A stretch of 64,000 nucleotides of DNA from Mesorhizobium sp. YC-39 (GTDB lineage: Bacteria > Pseudomonadota > Alphaproteobacteria > Rhizobiales > Rhizobiaceae): NCBI RefSeq assembly GCF_025753795.1, contig NZ_JAOWPS010000002.1:434001-498000 (forward strand), read 5' to 3'. Of the stretch, positions 38,455-47,744 are shown piece after piece (position 1 is the first letter of the stretch; each line of letters opens with the position of its first letter). The position numbers and the translations under genes were made by a program. The notes beneath the pieces are model-generated. The model saw only the letters and a program-made list of their open reading frames with translations, did not search any database and had not been told where the DNA came from.

Positions 38455-40005
38455 CTAGGTCGTCAGCGGCTGGAACCGCCCCGCCGGCGATGCCGCCAGT
38501 TCCGACCAGTCGATCTCCTCCTCCAACCGGTGATAGGCTTCGTCGCCGATCGTCCCGTTACGGCGCAGTTCTTCCAAAGCGTCGCGCTGGCGGTTGATGG
38601 CATAGAGGCGCAGCTGGTCGTATTCGGTCGCCGCCTGTGCGTCCTCCGGGTTTTCCGCGACTATGCGCTGAGCCTCATACTGCTCGCGCACCACAGCGGC
38701 CGCTGCCGACGTCTTGCGGCTCAACACGTCAAGCGCGGCCTGCATGATGGCGACACGCGCCTGTGCCACTTCGCGATCGACTGTCGTGTCCGGATCGAAG
38801 TTGAGCAGGCGCAGCAGCGGCTTCAGTGTCATGCCTTGCAGCACCAGCGTGCCGAGCACGACGGCGAAGGCGGCAAGCACGATCGGATCGCGGCCGGGGA
38901 AGCCGGCCGGCAGTGCAATGGCCACCACCAGCGTCACCAGCCCCCGCATGCCGCACCAGCCGACGAGCACGGCACCGCCAAATGTCGGCATATCCCGCCT
39001 TTTGTCCTCGCCGTCGAAGCGGGCAAACCATCTTATGATCGCAACGTAACTCGTCACCCAGACGAGGCGCGCCACAACGACGGCGACCAGCACCGTTACG
39101 GCGAAGAGAAATGCATCGCCTTGCCCTTCGCCGGAGAGCCGGCCGACAATCGACCGGGCCTGCAGGCCCATCAGCACGAAGGCCAGCACGTTGAGTACGA
39201 ACACCGCCGACTCCCAGACCGAATAGGTGCTGACGCGCCTTCTGGCCGACATGCGGCGGGGCGCCCTGCGCGCGATGGTGATGGCATAGACGACGATGGT
39301 GATGATGGCTGAGAGGCCAAGCCTGTCGGCAATGATCCAGACAGCAAAGGTTCCGGCAAACTGCACCACCGTGCTGCTTGCCGCATCCTCGATCCGCGTG
39401 AGCGTCAGCAGCGAGAAGCGCCCGAACAGGTAGCCGGCGGCAACGCTGCCAACCGTTGACAGCAGGATTACGGGCACTGCGTCCTTCAGCATGACCGAGC
39501 CGATGGCAGCCGAAACCGCGATCCGGTAGATCAGCAGCGCAGTGGCATCGTTGAGCAGGCTCTCACCCTGCAGGATGGCGGTAATGCGGTGCGGCACCTT
39601 GAACTGACCGAGCACGGCGCTCGCCGCCACCGCGTCCGGCGGTGCGACGATGGCGCCGAGCGCGATCGCCGCCGCGATCGGCAGACCCGCCATCTTCCAG
39701 CCGACGAAGGCAACCACCACAGTGGTGAAGACAACGGCGCCAAGCGCCAGCAGTGCCAGCGACAGCCGGTAGCGCTTCAGGTCGCGCAGCGAGGTGTCAT
39801 AGGCGGCATCGAGAAGCACCGGCGCGATGAACAGAGCAAGCGCCAGTTCCGGATCGATCTCGATAGTCGGTGCGCCGGGCACAAAGGCGATCCCAACCCC
39901 GGCCAAGGCCAGCAGCGAAGGATAAGGTATCTCCAGCCGTCGCGACAGCGCCGTCAGCGCAACGGCGATCAAAAGCAGGACAAGGGTTAGTTCGAAAAGC
40001 GCCAT
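38455..40005 (-). CDS. Na+/H+ antiporter, CPA1 family
   Basis: 516 residues. About 12 membrane segments, then a cytoplasmic C-tail of some 110 residues (from RLLNFDPDTTVD). Ion-path motifs: LGAIVAPPDAVAASAVL and LQGESLLNDATALLIYRIAV (the ND pair of CPA1 exchangers), and a late WCGMRGLVTLVVAIALP with the conserved Arg. It exchanges Na+ or K+ for H+ over the inner membrane for pH and salt control. Single gene, divergent from the GST gene 125 bases away. Confidence 0.9.
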   Translation of the reverse strand: MALFELTLVLLLIAVALTALSRRLEIPYPSLLALAGVGIAFVPGAPTIEIDPELALALFIAPVLLDAAYDTSLRDLKRYRLSLALLALGAVVFTTVVVAFVGWKMAGLPIAAAIALGAIVAPPDAVAASAVLGQFKVPHRITAILQGESLLNDATALLIYRIAVSAAIGSVMLKDAVPVILLSTVGSVAAGYLFGRFSLLTLTRIEDAASSTVVQFAGTFAVWIIADRLGLSAIITIVVYAITIARRAPRRMSARRRVSTYSVWESAVFVLNVLAFVLMGLQARSIVGRLSGEGQGDAFLFAVTVLVAVVVARLVWVTSYVAIIRWFARFDGEDKRRDMPTFGGAVLVGWCGMRGLVTLVVAIALPAGFPGRDPIVLAAFAVVLGTLVLQGMTLKPLLRLLNFDPDTTVDREVAQARVAIMQAALDVLSRKTSAAAAVVREQYEAQRIVAENPEDAQAATEYDQLRLYAINRQRDALEELRRNGTIGDEAYHRLEEEIDWSELAASPAGRFQPLTT

Positions 40006-40130
40006 GTCTCATCGTAGCGACGAAACGCGATTGTTGGCAGTGGCAAAGCGGCAAGATGCTGTTGATTGTCCAGCAGGCACGGGATGCCTGGCCGTATGCG
40101 CCGGACAGGTCTTCGGGTACAGATACGGTC

Positions 40131-40760
40131 ATGATCCTCATTGGCCAGTATGACTCGCCTTTTGTTCGCCGCGTCGGCATCGCGCTGACGCTCTACGGCC
40201 TGCCATATGCGCATCGTCCTTGGTCGACTTTCAGCGATGCGGACAAGATCCGGCCCTACAATCCGCTGACGCGCGTGCCAACCCTGGTGCTGGACGATGG
40301 CGAGGTGCTGATCGAGAGCCACGTCATGCTGGACTATCTGGACAGCCTCGTCTCAGCCGATCGCAGGATGTTTCCAACCACGGAGCCGGCGCGCCATCAG
40401 GCGCTGAAGATCGCCGCTTTGGCGACCGGGCTCGGCGACAAGGCAGTCAGCCTGTTCTACGAGAGGCTGCTGCACGAGACAGTCTCAGACCTCTGGGTCG
40501 AACGCTGCCGCAAGCAGATACGGGGAGCCATGGCTGCGCTGGAAGCCGATCGCAGCACAAGGTCTGAAACCTACTGGTTCGGCGGCGATCGGATCGGCCA
40601 TGCCGACATCGCAGTTGCCGCCGTGCTGCGCTTCCTTGGCGAAGCGCATCCCGAACTGGTTTCACTGGCCGACTTCCCGGCGCTCAGCGCCCATGCCGAA
40701 CGGATGGAGGCCTTGCCGGTCTTTCAGGCAATCTCGCAACCATTCATCCCGCCGGCTTGA
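40131..40760 (+). CDS. Glutathione S-transferase family protein
   Basis: 209 residues. The N-terminal thioredoxin-like domain (MILIGQYDSPFVRRVGIAL) has Ser9 or Tyr7 as the likely glutathione-activating residue, with TRVPTLVLDDGEVLIESHVMLDYLD giving the cis-Pro and the Glu-Ser glutathione site. The all-helical C-domain follows, with the capping HADIAVAAVLRFL motif. Substrate unknown. ATG 40131 is chosen by family length; an open frame extends upstream without homology. Confidence 0.9.
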   Translation: MILIGQYDSPFVRRVGIALTLYGLPYAHRPWSTFSDADKIRPYNPLTRVPTLVLDDGEVLIESHVMLDYLDSLVSADRRMFPTTEPARHQALKIAALATGLGDKAVSLFYERLLHETVSDLWVERCRKQIRGAMAALEADRSTRSETYWFGGDRIGHADIAVAAVLRFLGEAHPELVSLADFPALSAHAERMEALPVFQAISQPFIPPA

Positions 40761-40785
40761 CGCTGCAGCTCAAGCCACGCGACCT

Positions 40786-41850
40786 TCAGTGCAGCACCAG
40801 CATGTCGCCTGAGGAGAACGAAATTTCGGCCTTTTCGCCAACGGCGGGCGGCGGTGTCGCCGGGCTGTTGAACGTGTCGAGCGACACCGTGTTGCCGCCG
40901 ATGCCGACGCGCACGCGGATCACCGAGCCGAGGAAATGCACCTCGGAGATTTCACCCGAAAGGCTCGAATCACGGCCGGGCTGGCGGCCGAGCGAAATCG
41001 CTTCCGGCCGCAGCGCCAACGACAGCGTATCGCCGGATTTCGAACCGTTGAGCTTGCCCTTGAGCGAGACTTCCTGCGTGTTGACTTGCACCTTGCCGGA
41101 CGCGGCATCGGTGACCTTGCCTTCGAGCACGTTCAGCGTGCCGACGAAATTGGCGACGAATTTGGTCGCAGGACGGTTGTAGATCTCGAACGGCGTGCCG
41201 ACCTGCTCGGCCTTGCCGCCATACATCACGGCAATACGGTCCGAGATCGACAGAGCCTCTTCCTGATCATGCGTCACGAAGATGGTGGTGATGCCGAGCT
41301 TCTTCTGGATCGAACGGATTTCCTCGCGCAGCGACACCCGCACCTTGGCGTCGAGCGCCGACAACGGCTCGTCGAGCAAAAGCAGCTTCGGCTTCGGTGC
41401 GATCGCGCGCGCCAGCGCGATGCGCTGCTGCTGGCCGCCCGAGAGCTGGTAAGGGTAGCGGTCACCCATCTGCGGCAACTTGATGATGTCGAGCATCTCG
41501 GCGACGCGCCTGTCGGCATCGGCCTTGGGCATGCCGGCGACCTTCAGCCCGAAGGCGATATTCTGCGCCACCGTCAGGTTCGGAAACAGCGCATAGGCCT
41601 GGAACACCATGCCGACATTGCGCTGGTTGGGCTTCAGCCTTGTGATGTCCTTGCCGGCCACGACGATCTTGCCGGCGGAGGGCTCCTCGAAGCCGGCGAC
41701 CATGCGCAGCACCGTCGTCTTGCCGCAACCCGACGGTCCTAGAAAGGAGACGAATTCTCCCGGTTCCACATCGAGGTTGAAGTCCTGCACCACAGTGGTA
41801 GCGCCGAAGGATTTTCGCACATGCTGGATGGAGAGGAACGGGTCGGCCAT
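40786..41850 (-). CDS. ABC transporter ATP-binding protein, polyamine/Fe3+ type (PotA-like)
   Basis: 354 residues. Walker A GPSGCGKTT, signature LSGGQQQRIALARAI, Walker B LLLLDEPLSALDA and FVTHDQEEAL are intact, with a TOBE domain at the C-terminus (GDTLSLALRPEAISLG). Last gene of a binding protein-permease-permease-ATPase unit, and of the longer minus-strand regulon. Confidence 0.94.
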   Translation of the reverse strand: MADPFLSIQHVRKSFGATTVVQDFNLDVEPGEFVSFLGPSGCGKTTVLRMVAGFEEPSAGKIVVAGKDITRLKPNQRNVGMVFQAYALFPNLTVAQNIAFGLKVAGMPKADADRRVAEMLDIIKLPQMGDRYPYQLSGGQQQRIALARAIAPKPKLLLLDEPLSALDAKVRVSLREEIRSIQKKLGITTIFVTHDQEEALSISDRIAVMYGGKAEQVGTPFEIYNRPATKFVANFVGTLNVLEGKVTDAASGKVQVNTQEVSLKGKLNGSKSGDTLSLALRPEAISLGRQPGRDSSLSGEISEVHFLGSVIRVRVGIGGNTVSLDTFNSPATPPPAVGEKAEISFSSGDMLVLH

Positions 41851-41861
41851 GGCTTTGACTT

Positions 41862-42653
41862 TCAGTTCGGGCGGTTCGCCGATCGCGGCGCGAAGCGGGA
41901 CAGGATCTGGATCAGCGACATGCAGCCCCAGGTGATGACAAAGGCGATGATGGCAAGCGCTGCCGGCTCATAGGCGCGGTTGGCGCCGATATTCTGCAGG
42001 TAGGGACCGAAGGCCGGCCGGTTGAGCAGGCTTGCCATGGTAAACTCGCCAATGACGATCGCGAAAGTCAGGAACGCCCCCGACAGCACCGCGATCAGCA
42101 CATTGGGCAGGATGACGCGGGTGATAATTGTTCCCCAGCCGGCGCCGAGAATCTGCGCTGCTTCCGTCAGTGTGCGCACGTCGATCGTGCGAAGACCGGT
42201 GTCGACCGCCCGGTACATGTAAGGCAGTGCCAGTGTCGCATAGCCGATCACCAACAGCGCATTGGTGCCCGTATCGCTGCCCAGGAACGGCAGCGGCGAG
42301 TTCGAACCATACATTCTGATGTAGCCGAAGACGATGACGATGGCCGGAATGACCAATGGCAGGAGCGTGATGAACTCGACGATCGGTCTGATCTGCGGCA
42401 GCCGAAGCCGGATCCAATAGGCGGCGGGCACCACGATCAGCACGCCGAGAATGATGGTGAAGATGGCGGCGATCACCGAGTACATGAAAGTCGCCTGGAA
42501 GCGGGGGTCGCCCAGCACGATCTGGTAGGCGTCGAAAGAATAGGCGCCGCGCCGCATGCGCATGGAGAATTCCACTGTCGCTATCAGCGGAATGAAGAAA
42601 TAGGCCGCGCCGAGGATGAAGACGACCCAGGCCCAGAATCTGCCGCCCTTCAT
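41862..42653 (-). CDS. ABC transporter permease, polyamine type (PotC-like)
   Basis: 263 residues, six membrane segments, EAA loop LTEAAQILGAGWGTIITRVI. The start at 42653 (MKGGRFWAWVV) makes an ATGA overlap with the preceding permease and has AGGTGG upstream; ATG 42662 would overlap by 13 bases. Works with the other permease in the inner membrane. Confidence 0.92.
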   Translation of the reverse strand: MKGGRFWAWVVFILGAAYFFIPLIATVEFSMRMRRGAYSFDAYQIVLGDPRFQATFMYSVIAAIFTIILGVLIVVPAAYWIRLRLPQIRPIVEFITLLPLVIPAIVIVFGYIRMYGSNSPLPFLGSDTGTNALLVIGYATLALPYMYRAVDTGLRTIDVRTLTEAAQILGAGWGTIITRVILPNVLIAVLSGAFLTFAIVIGEFTMASLLNRPAFGPYLQNIGANRAYEPAALAIIAFVITWGCMSLIQILSRFAPRSANRPN

Positions 42654-43564
42654 TTGAGCCACCTTTCGGACCGGGTCCGGAACCAGATGTAGAAGACGTT
42701 GGCGAGGCCAGTGATGACGATCATGCCAAAGGCGATCGCATAGCCGAGATGCGCGTTGTGCAGCACGTCACCGCGGATCTGTGCGTAGAGCAGGATCGGC
42801 ACGATATTGAGCGACGAGCCGGTCAGCGCATAAGCGGTGGCGATGGCGCCGAACGCATTGGCAAACAGCAGGATGACGGTGCCGAGAAAACTCGGCCAGA
42901 TCACCGGAATGACGACCATGCGCCAGTATTGCGCGGTGGTGGCGCCCAGGGTAGCGGCGGCTTCACCCCATTCCTTCTTCAGCCCATCTATCGCCGGCGT
43001 GATGATGACCACCATTAGCGGAATCTGGAAATAGACATAGGTCAGCGTCAGGCCCCAGAACGACAGGATGTTGAAGCCGTGCGCGTAGATGTTGAGGCCG
43101 AACACGGTATTCAGGATCACCGTCGCGAGGCCGAGGCGGCCGAGCGTGGCGAGGAAGGCGAAGGCCAGCGGCACGCCGGCGAAATTGGAGGCCACACCGG
43201 AGAAGGTCAGCGTCGCGGAGCGTATCCAATTCGGCAGGCCGCCCCGCACGATGGCAATGGCAATCGCTAGGCCGGCAAATGCGCCGATTAGCGCCGAGGC
43301 AAGGCTGACCTTGATCGAGATCCAGTAGGCAGCAACGATGGAGGGTTGCGCCAATGCCGCGATGTTCTCGAGCGTGAACTCGCCGGCATCGTTCTGGAAT
43401 GCACCGAGCATCAGATAAAGCGTCGGCAGGATCAGGAACATGATGGCGAAGATGAAGAATGGCGCAACACCGAGCCATTGCGTCGGTAGCCTGAGGCTAC
43501 GCACTTCGGCGGGAGGCGCGGCTTTCCCCGCCATGGTCTGATTGGAAAGCGAGAGATCGGTCAT
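42650..43564 (-). CDS. ABC transporter permease, polyamine type (PotB-like)
   Basis: 304 residues, six membrane segments after a cytoplasmic N-terminus of about 30 residues, EAA loop WGEAAATLGATTAQYWRMVV. It overlaps the second permease by four bases. The start is 167 bases downstream of the binding-protein gene, across a hairpin and a palindromic repeat. Confidence 0.92.
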   Translation of the reverse strand: MTDLSLSNQTMAGKAAPPAEVRSLRLPTQWLGVAPFFIFAIMFLILPTLYLMLGAFQNDAGEFTLENIAALAQPSIVAAYWISIKVSLASALIGAFAGLAIAIAIVRGGLPNWIRSATLTFSGVASNFAGVPLAFAFLATLGRLGLATVILNTVFGLNIYAHGFNILSFWGLTLTYVYFQIPLMVVIITPAIDGLKKEWGEAAATLGATTAQYWRMVVIPVIWPSFLGTVILLFANAFGAIATAYALTGSSLNIVPILLYAQIRGDVLHNAHLGYAIAFGMIVITGLANVFYIWFRTRSERWLK

Positions 43565-43583
43565 ACGCCGGCTACCGTCTTAT

Positions 43584-43685
43584 CGCATCGGCCCGAAAAT
43601 CGAATTCGATTTTCGGAAAGCACGATGCGAACATTTGAGTTCTAGAGCGTACTTTGTGTGTCCAAGTGGACGCACGTCACTCTAG
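43584..43685. repeat. Palindromic repeat pair with a 24-base perfect palindrome
   Basis: Outer arms CGCATCG (43584-43590) and CGATGCG (43623-43629) enclose CCGAAAATCGAA-TTCGATTTTCGG (43593-43616), a perfect palindrome. A second element follows with outer arms CTAGAG (43642-43647) and CTCTAG (43680-43685) and inner GTGTGTCC/GGACGCAC. It sits between binding-protein and permease genes. Confidence 0.85.
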
Positions 43686-43690
43686 TGGAA

Positions 43691-43718
43691 ATCCGGGCGA
43701 CCCTGCGGCCGCCCGGAT
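43691..43718 (-). other. Hairpin after the polyamine-type binding-protein gene
   Basis: ATCCGGGCG (43691-43699) and CGCCCGGAT (43710-43718) form a nine-base stem 12 bases past the binding-protein stop on the minus strand. It has the same placement as the hairpin after the other ABC binding protein in this window. Confidence 0.7.
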
Positions 43719-43730
43719 TGATTTCGCAAC

Positions 43731-44837
43731 TTACTTGACGTTGGCGCCGACGACGGCGTCCCAGTTCTTGGTGATGGCTTCCTTGGCCTTGCCCTGCTCA
43801 TCGAGCGTCGGAAACACCGCGGCCGCATAGGACTCGGCCGGCGGCATCTTCGCCATCACGTCCGCTGGGAGCTTGCCGTTCTTGGCGAGATCGTTAAAGC
43901 GGATCGGGTGGCAATAGCCCTTCAGCCAGCCGATCTGGCCTTCGTCGGAATAGAGATATTCCAGCCAGAGCTTGGCGGCGTTCGGGTGCGGCGCGTAGGC
44001 GCTGATCGCCTGCACGTAGACACCGGCGACGACACCGGTCTTCGGCACGACGACGTCGACCGGCGGGTTGCCTTTCAGGGTGTCGCGGCCGGCAAGCGCA
44101 TTGTAGTCCCAAGTGACCAGGATGGGTGTCTGGCCCTGAGCCAGCGTCGCGGACTTGCCGATGACCGGCACGAAATTGCCGGCGGCGTTGAGCTTCTTGA
44201 AGAAGTCGAGACCAGCGGTGCCGGCGGCTTCACCGGCAGCCGCTCCGCCAGAAAGGCCGGCGGCGTAGACAGCCTGGATGGCCTGGTTCGAGGCGCGCGG
44301 ATCACCGGCGAGAGCGACCGAGTTCGCGAATTCCGGCTTCAGCAGATCAGCCCAGTCGGCGGGCGCTTCCTTGACCAGATCCTTGTTCACTTCGAAGGCG
44401 AGCACGCCGTAATAGTCGCCGGTCCAGTAGCCCTCGGCATCCTTGGCGCTGTCGGGGATCGAGTCCCAGGTCGAGACCTTGTAGGGCTGGATCAGGCCGT
44501 CGGCCTTGGCGGACGGACCGAAGGAGAGGCCGACGTCAATGACGTCAGGCGCCTGCGGGCCCTTGTTGTCCTTGTTAGCCTTGATCGCCTCGATCTCGTC
44601 GCCGGAGCCGGCATCGGGGTTGAGCTCGTTGATGGTGATTTCCGGATACTTCGCCTTGAAGCCGGCGATGACGTCGCCATAGCCGCACCAGTCATGCGGC
44701 AGCGCGATCGTGGTAAGCTGACCCTCTGCTTTCGCGGCCTTGACGAGATCGTCCATCGCATCGGCGGACGAAATCACCGTCGACGCAAGCAGCGCCGCGG
44801 CCGAAAGGGAAAGCAGTCTCCCCGTGAAATTGAACAT
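43731..44837 (-). CDS. ABC transporter substrate-binding protein, polyamine/iron type
   Basis: 368 residues. A Sec signal peptide is visible (about the first 27 residues, ending SSADA). The mature protein is a class D binding protein: LPHDWCGYGDVIAGFKAKYP, DVIDVGLSFGPSAKADGLI, and WDYNALAGRDTLKGNPPVDVVVPK. The ligand may be an amine or amino alcohol given the neighbours; the annotation as Fe3+ or polyamine binder rests only on the family. GGAGAGAAC precedes ATG 44837. First gene of the ABC unit, 242 bases after the iron alcohol dehydrogenase on the same strand. Confidence 0.9.
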   Translation of the reverse strand: MFNFTGRLLSLSAAALLASTVISSADAMDDLVKAAKAEGQLTTIALPHDWCGYGDVIAGFKAKYPEITINELNPDAGSGDEIEAIKANKDNKGPQAPDVIDVGLSFGPSAKADGLIQPYKVSTWDSIPDSAKDAEGYWTGDYYGVLAFEVNKDLVKEAPADWADLLKPEFANSVALAGDPRASNQAIQAVYAAGLSGGAAAGEAAGTAGLDFFKKLNAAGNFVPVIGKSATLAQGQTPILVTWDYNALAGRDTLKGNPPVDVVVPKTGVVAGVYVQAISAYAPHPNAAKLWLEYLYSDEGQIGWLKGYCHPIRFNDLAKNGKLPADVMAKMPPAESYAAAVFPTLDEQGKAKEAITKNWDAVVGANVK

Positions 44838-45079
44838 GTGTTCTCTCCGTTGAACTGACGCCGTTGGACGCCTGCGATGCGGTATCGTTTTCGTGTGACA
44901 GCCAGATGAAAGCTGTGTGAAAGCGATGCCCTGCAGTACGAAAAAGTAAACTCTTTTTAACCGGCCGTAGCAATCGCTCCGCGATTCTTTTTCCGGCTAA
45001 CTAGTTTCTGCCTTGCCTTTCATCCTTTCCCCCTTTCTTTGCCTCTGTTCCCAAGTCAATTTCCGATGCGAAAACCGCC
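44838..45079 (-). other. Intergenic region upstream of the binding-protein gene
   Basis: 242 bases, partly AT-rich. It holds an inverted repeat AATCGC-TCC-GCGATT (44972-44986) and A/T-rich tracts at 44939-44960 that could be the promoter of the ABC unit. No gene seen. Confidence 0.4.
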
Positions 45080-46252
45080 TCAGACGGTGCCGGCGATGGC
45101 GTTTTCCAGCAGTGTCAACGCCGCCTTCTTGGTCAGCTTGACCGGGTTGCCGCCGGCGGTCGGATCGACAACCGCCATGTCGGCGATCAGCCCTTTGCGT
45201 TTCTTGTCCATGTCGAGCCCCTTGATAAGGCCCGGCAGCGCATGCGGCACCTTCAACTCCTTGCGCAGCTTGATGATGGCCTTGGCGAACCCGTCAAACC
45301 CGCCCTTGATACCGCAATAGGCGGCAAGCCTGGCGATCCTCTCGTCAATGGCGTCGCGGTTGAAGGCCAGCACATAGGGCATGAACACGGCATTGGTCAT
45401 GCCGTGATGCGTGTCGTAGAGCGCGCCGATCGGGTGTGACAGCGAATGGATGGCGCCCAGCCCCTTCTGGAAGGCGGCGGCACCCATGGCTGCGGCACTC
45501 ATCATATGGGCGCGGGCGACGAGGTCCTTGCCGTTGGCATAGGCTTTTGGCAGGTTCTCGAAGACCAGCCGCACACCTTCCACCGCGATGCCATCGGCCA
45601 TCGGATGGTAGCCCGGCGCGCAATAGGCTTCGAGGCAGTGCGCGAGCGCGTCCATGCCGGTGCCGGCAGTGATGAAGCCCGGCATGCCGACCGACAGTTC
45701 CGGATCGGCAATGACGATGGCCGGCAGCAACTTCGGATGGAAGATGACCTTCTTGGTGTGCGTCGCCTCATTGGTGATGACACCGGCGCGGCCGACCTCC
45801 GACCCGGTGCCGGCCGTGGTCGGCACGGCGATGATCGGCGCGATCGCATCGGAGTTGGCACGCGTCCACCAGTCGCCGACATCCTCAAAATCCCAGACCG
45901 GCCGCGTCTGCCCGGCCTGGAAGGCGATCAGCTTGCCAAGGTCAAGCGCCGAACCACCGCCAAAGGCGATGACGCCATCATGCTTGCCCTTTTTGAACAC
46001 CGCGATGCCGGCGGTCAGGTTGGAATCCACGGGGTTCGGCTTCACCTCGGAAAACACCCCGTAAGGCACCTTGGCGTCATCGAGGATCTTCAGCGTCGAG
46101 GCGACGACCGGCAACTTCGCCAGCCCCGGATCGGTGACGAAGAGCGGCCGCTTGATGCCGGCGGCTTCAAGGACCTCGGGCAATTCCTTGATGCGCCCGG
46201 CGCCGAAGCGGACGGTGGTCGGGTAGTTCCATTTGGAGATGAGCTTGGACAT
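45080..46252 (-). CDS. Iron-containing alcohol dehydrogenase
   Basis: 390 residues of the group III Fe-ADH family. NAD-binding GGGSALDLGKLIA, PTTAGTGSEVGRAGV, and the metal site region with DALAHCLEAYCAPGYHPMAD, GAIHSLSHPIGALYDTHHGMTNAV (two His and Asp/His ligands). It oxidises primary alcohols such as ethanolamine-like, butanol- or 1,3-diol compounds with NAD. It lies between the aldehyde dehydrogenase gene (15 bases) and the ABC unit. The inferred role is oxidation of the free alcohol end of a gamma-glutamylated amino alcohol. Confidence 0.93.
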   Translation of the reverse strand: MSKLISKWNYPTTVRFGAGRIKELPEVLEAAGIKRPLFVTDPGLAKLPVVASTLKILDDAKVPYGVFSEVKPNPVDSNLTAGIAVFKKGKHDGVIAFGGGSALDLGKLIAFQAGQTRPVWDFEDVGDWWTRANSDAIAPIIAVPTTAGTGSEVGRAGVITNEATHTKKVIFHPKLLPAIVIADPELSVGMPGFITAGTGMDALAHCLEAYCAPGYHPMADGIAVEGVRLVFENLPKAYANGKDLVARAHMMSAAAMGAAAFQKGLGAIHSLSHPIGALYDTHHGMTNAVFMPYVLAFNRDAIDERIARLAAYCGIKGGFDGFAKAIIKLRKELKVPHALPGLIKGLDMDKKRKGLIADMAVVDPTAGGNPVKLTKKAALTLLENAIAGTV

Positions 46253-46267
46253 TTTTATCTTTCGAGA

Positions 46268-47656
46268 TCAGATGGCTTCGCGCAGGTGATATGATTTCGG
46301 CCGGGTCAGATTGTCGTAGCCGATGGCCGAAAGGGAGGCGCCCTTGCCGGTGTCCTTGACGCCGGTCCACACCAGCGCCGGGTCGAGATAGTCGCAGCGG
46401 TTCATGAACACGGTGCCTGTCTCGACGCGGTCGCCGATCGCGACCGCGTGGTCGATGTCACCAGTCCAGATCGAAGCGGTCAGCCCGTAGGGGCTGTCGT
46501 TCATCAGCGCGATCGCCTCCTCGTCGTTGCGCACCTTCATGATGCCGACGATCGGCCCGAAACTTTCCTCACGCATGACGCTCATCTGGTGGTCGACGCC
46601 GGTCAGCACTTCCGGCGCCAGATAGGGCGAGCCGGCCATGTCGTTGGCCACCTTCATGTTGATCTGCGCCTTGGCGCCCTTGCGCAAAGCTTCGGCCTTC
46701 TGCTCGCGGATCAGGTCAGCGAAGCGCGCCTGCGCCATCGGCCCCATCGTCGTCGCCTGTTCCAGCGGGTTGCCAACGACATAATTCCTGGTCTCGGCGA
46801 TGAAGCCCTCGACGAATTCGTCATAGACTTTCTCGTGCACATAGACGCGTTCGATGCCGCAGCAGCACTGGCCGGAATTGTAGAAGGCGCCGTCGACCAG
46901 ATTGGCGACGGCATGGTCCATCTTGGCGTCGGGCAGCACATAGGCCGGATCCTTGCCGCCAAGCTCGAGGCCGAGCGTCATGAAAGTGCCAGCCGCCGCC
47001 TTTTCAATGGCCCGGCCGCCCGCGACCGAACCGGTAAAATTGACATGGTCGATCTTGCCCGAACCAAGCAACTTTTCGGTCTGGGCGTGGTTCATGGCCA
47101 AGTTCTGGAACAGGCCCTTGGGCAGGTCGGCCTTGTCGAACGCCTGTTGGAAACGCTCGCCGACCAGCAGCGTCTGCGCCGCGTGCTTGAGGATGACGGC
47201 GCTGCCCGCCATCAGCGCCGGCACGATGGTGTTGACGGCGGTGAGATAGGGATAGTTCCACGGCGCGATCACCATGACGACGCCAAGCGGAACCTTTTTC
47301 ACATAGCGGCGAAACCCGTCCTTCGGATTGGACGCCATGACCGGCTTCAGTGCGACTTCCGCGATCTCGACCATGTAGCTGACGCGTTCCTTGACGCCGC
47401 CGAACTCGCCGCCGTAGCGCACAGGGCGTCCCATCTGCCAGGCGATCTCTGGCACAATCTCGTCACCCATCGCCACCAACGCTTCGAGCATGGCCAGCAT
47501 GTATTTGCCGCGCTCGACGACCGGCGTCTCGGCCCATTTCTCCTGCGCCGCCCGGGCGCGCTCGACCGCAGCGTTGATCGCCTGGTCCGTGGCGATCGGC
47601 CGCTCGGCATAGATCGAACCATCGACGGGGGATTTTATCTTGACCGTTTCGGTCAT
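46268..47656 (-). CDS. NAD(P)-dependent aldehyde dehydrogenase
   Basis: 462 residues, slightly shorter than typical ALDH, of the succinate-semialdehyde or aldehyde dehydrogenase class without the long N-extension. APWNYPYLTAVNTIVPAL, LELGGKDPAYVL (Glu) and FYNSGQCCCGIERVYVHE (catalytic Cys) are intact. GAGGA lies seven bases before ATG 47656. It is between a glutamine-synthetase-like gene and the Fe-ADH gene, so it should oxidise the aldehyde from the latter. The three genes read as one pathway. Confidence 0.93.
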   Translation of the reverse strand: MTETVKIKSPVDGSIYAERPIATDQAINAAVERARAAQEKWAETPVVERGKYMLAMLEALVAMGDEIVPEIAWQMGRPVRYGGEFGGVKERVSYMVEIAEVALKPVMASNPKDGFRRYVKKVPLGVVMVIAPWNYPYLTAVNTIVPALMAGSAVILKHAAQTLLVGERFQQAFDKADLPKGLFQNLAMNHAQTEKLLGSGKIDHVNFTGSVAGGRAIEKAAAGTFMTLGLELGGKDPAYVLPDAKMDHAVANLVDGAFYNSGQCCCGIERVYVHEKVYDEFVEGFIAETRNYVVGNPLEQATTMGPMAQARFADLIREQKAEALRKGAKAQINMKVANDMAGSPYLAPEVLTGVDHQMSVMREESFGPIVGIMKVRNDEEAIALMNDSPYGLTASIWTGDIDHAVAIGDRVETGTVFMNRCDYLDPALVWTGVKDTGKGASLSAIGYDNLTRPKSYHLREAI

Positions 47657-47744
47657 TCCTTCAGTCCTCGCACTTTATGAAATCTTGGTCTTGATACCGG
47701 CCGCCATTCAGATGATGGCCGCTGAAGGCCGGCCCTTGTGTCGT

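Noticed and set aside
44972..44990. Terminator AATCGC-TCC-GCGATT followed by CTTTTT on the plus strand.
   Set aside because: No plus-strand gene ends there; genes on both sides are on the minus strand, so it is listed only as an inverted repeat in the promoter region.
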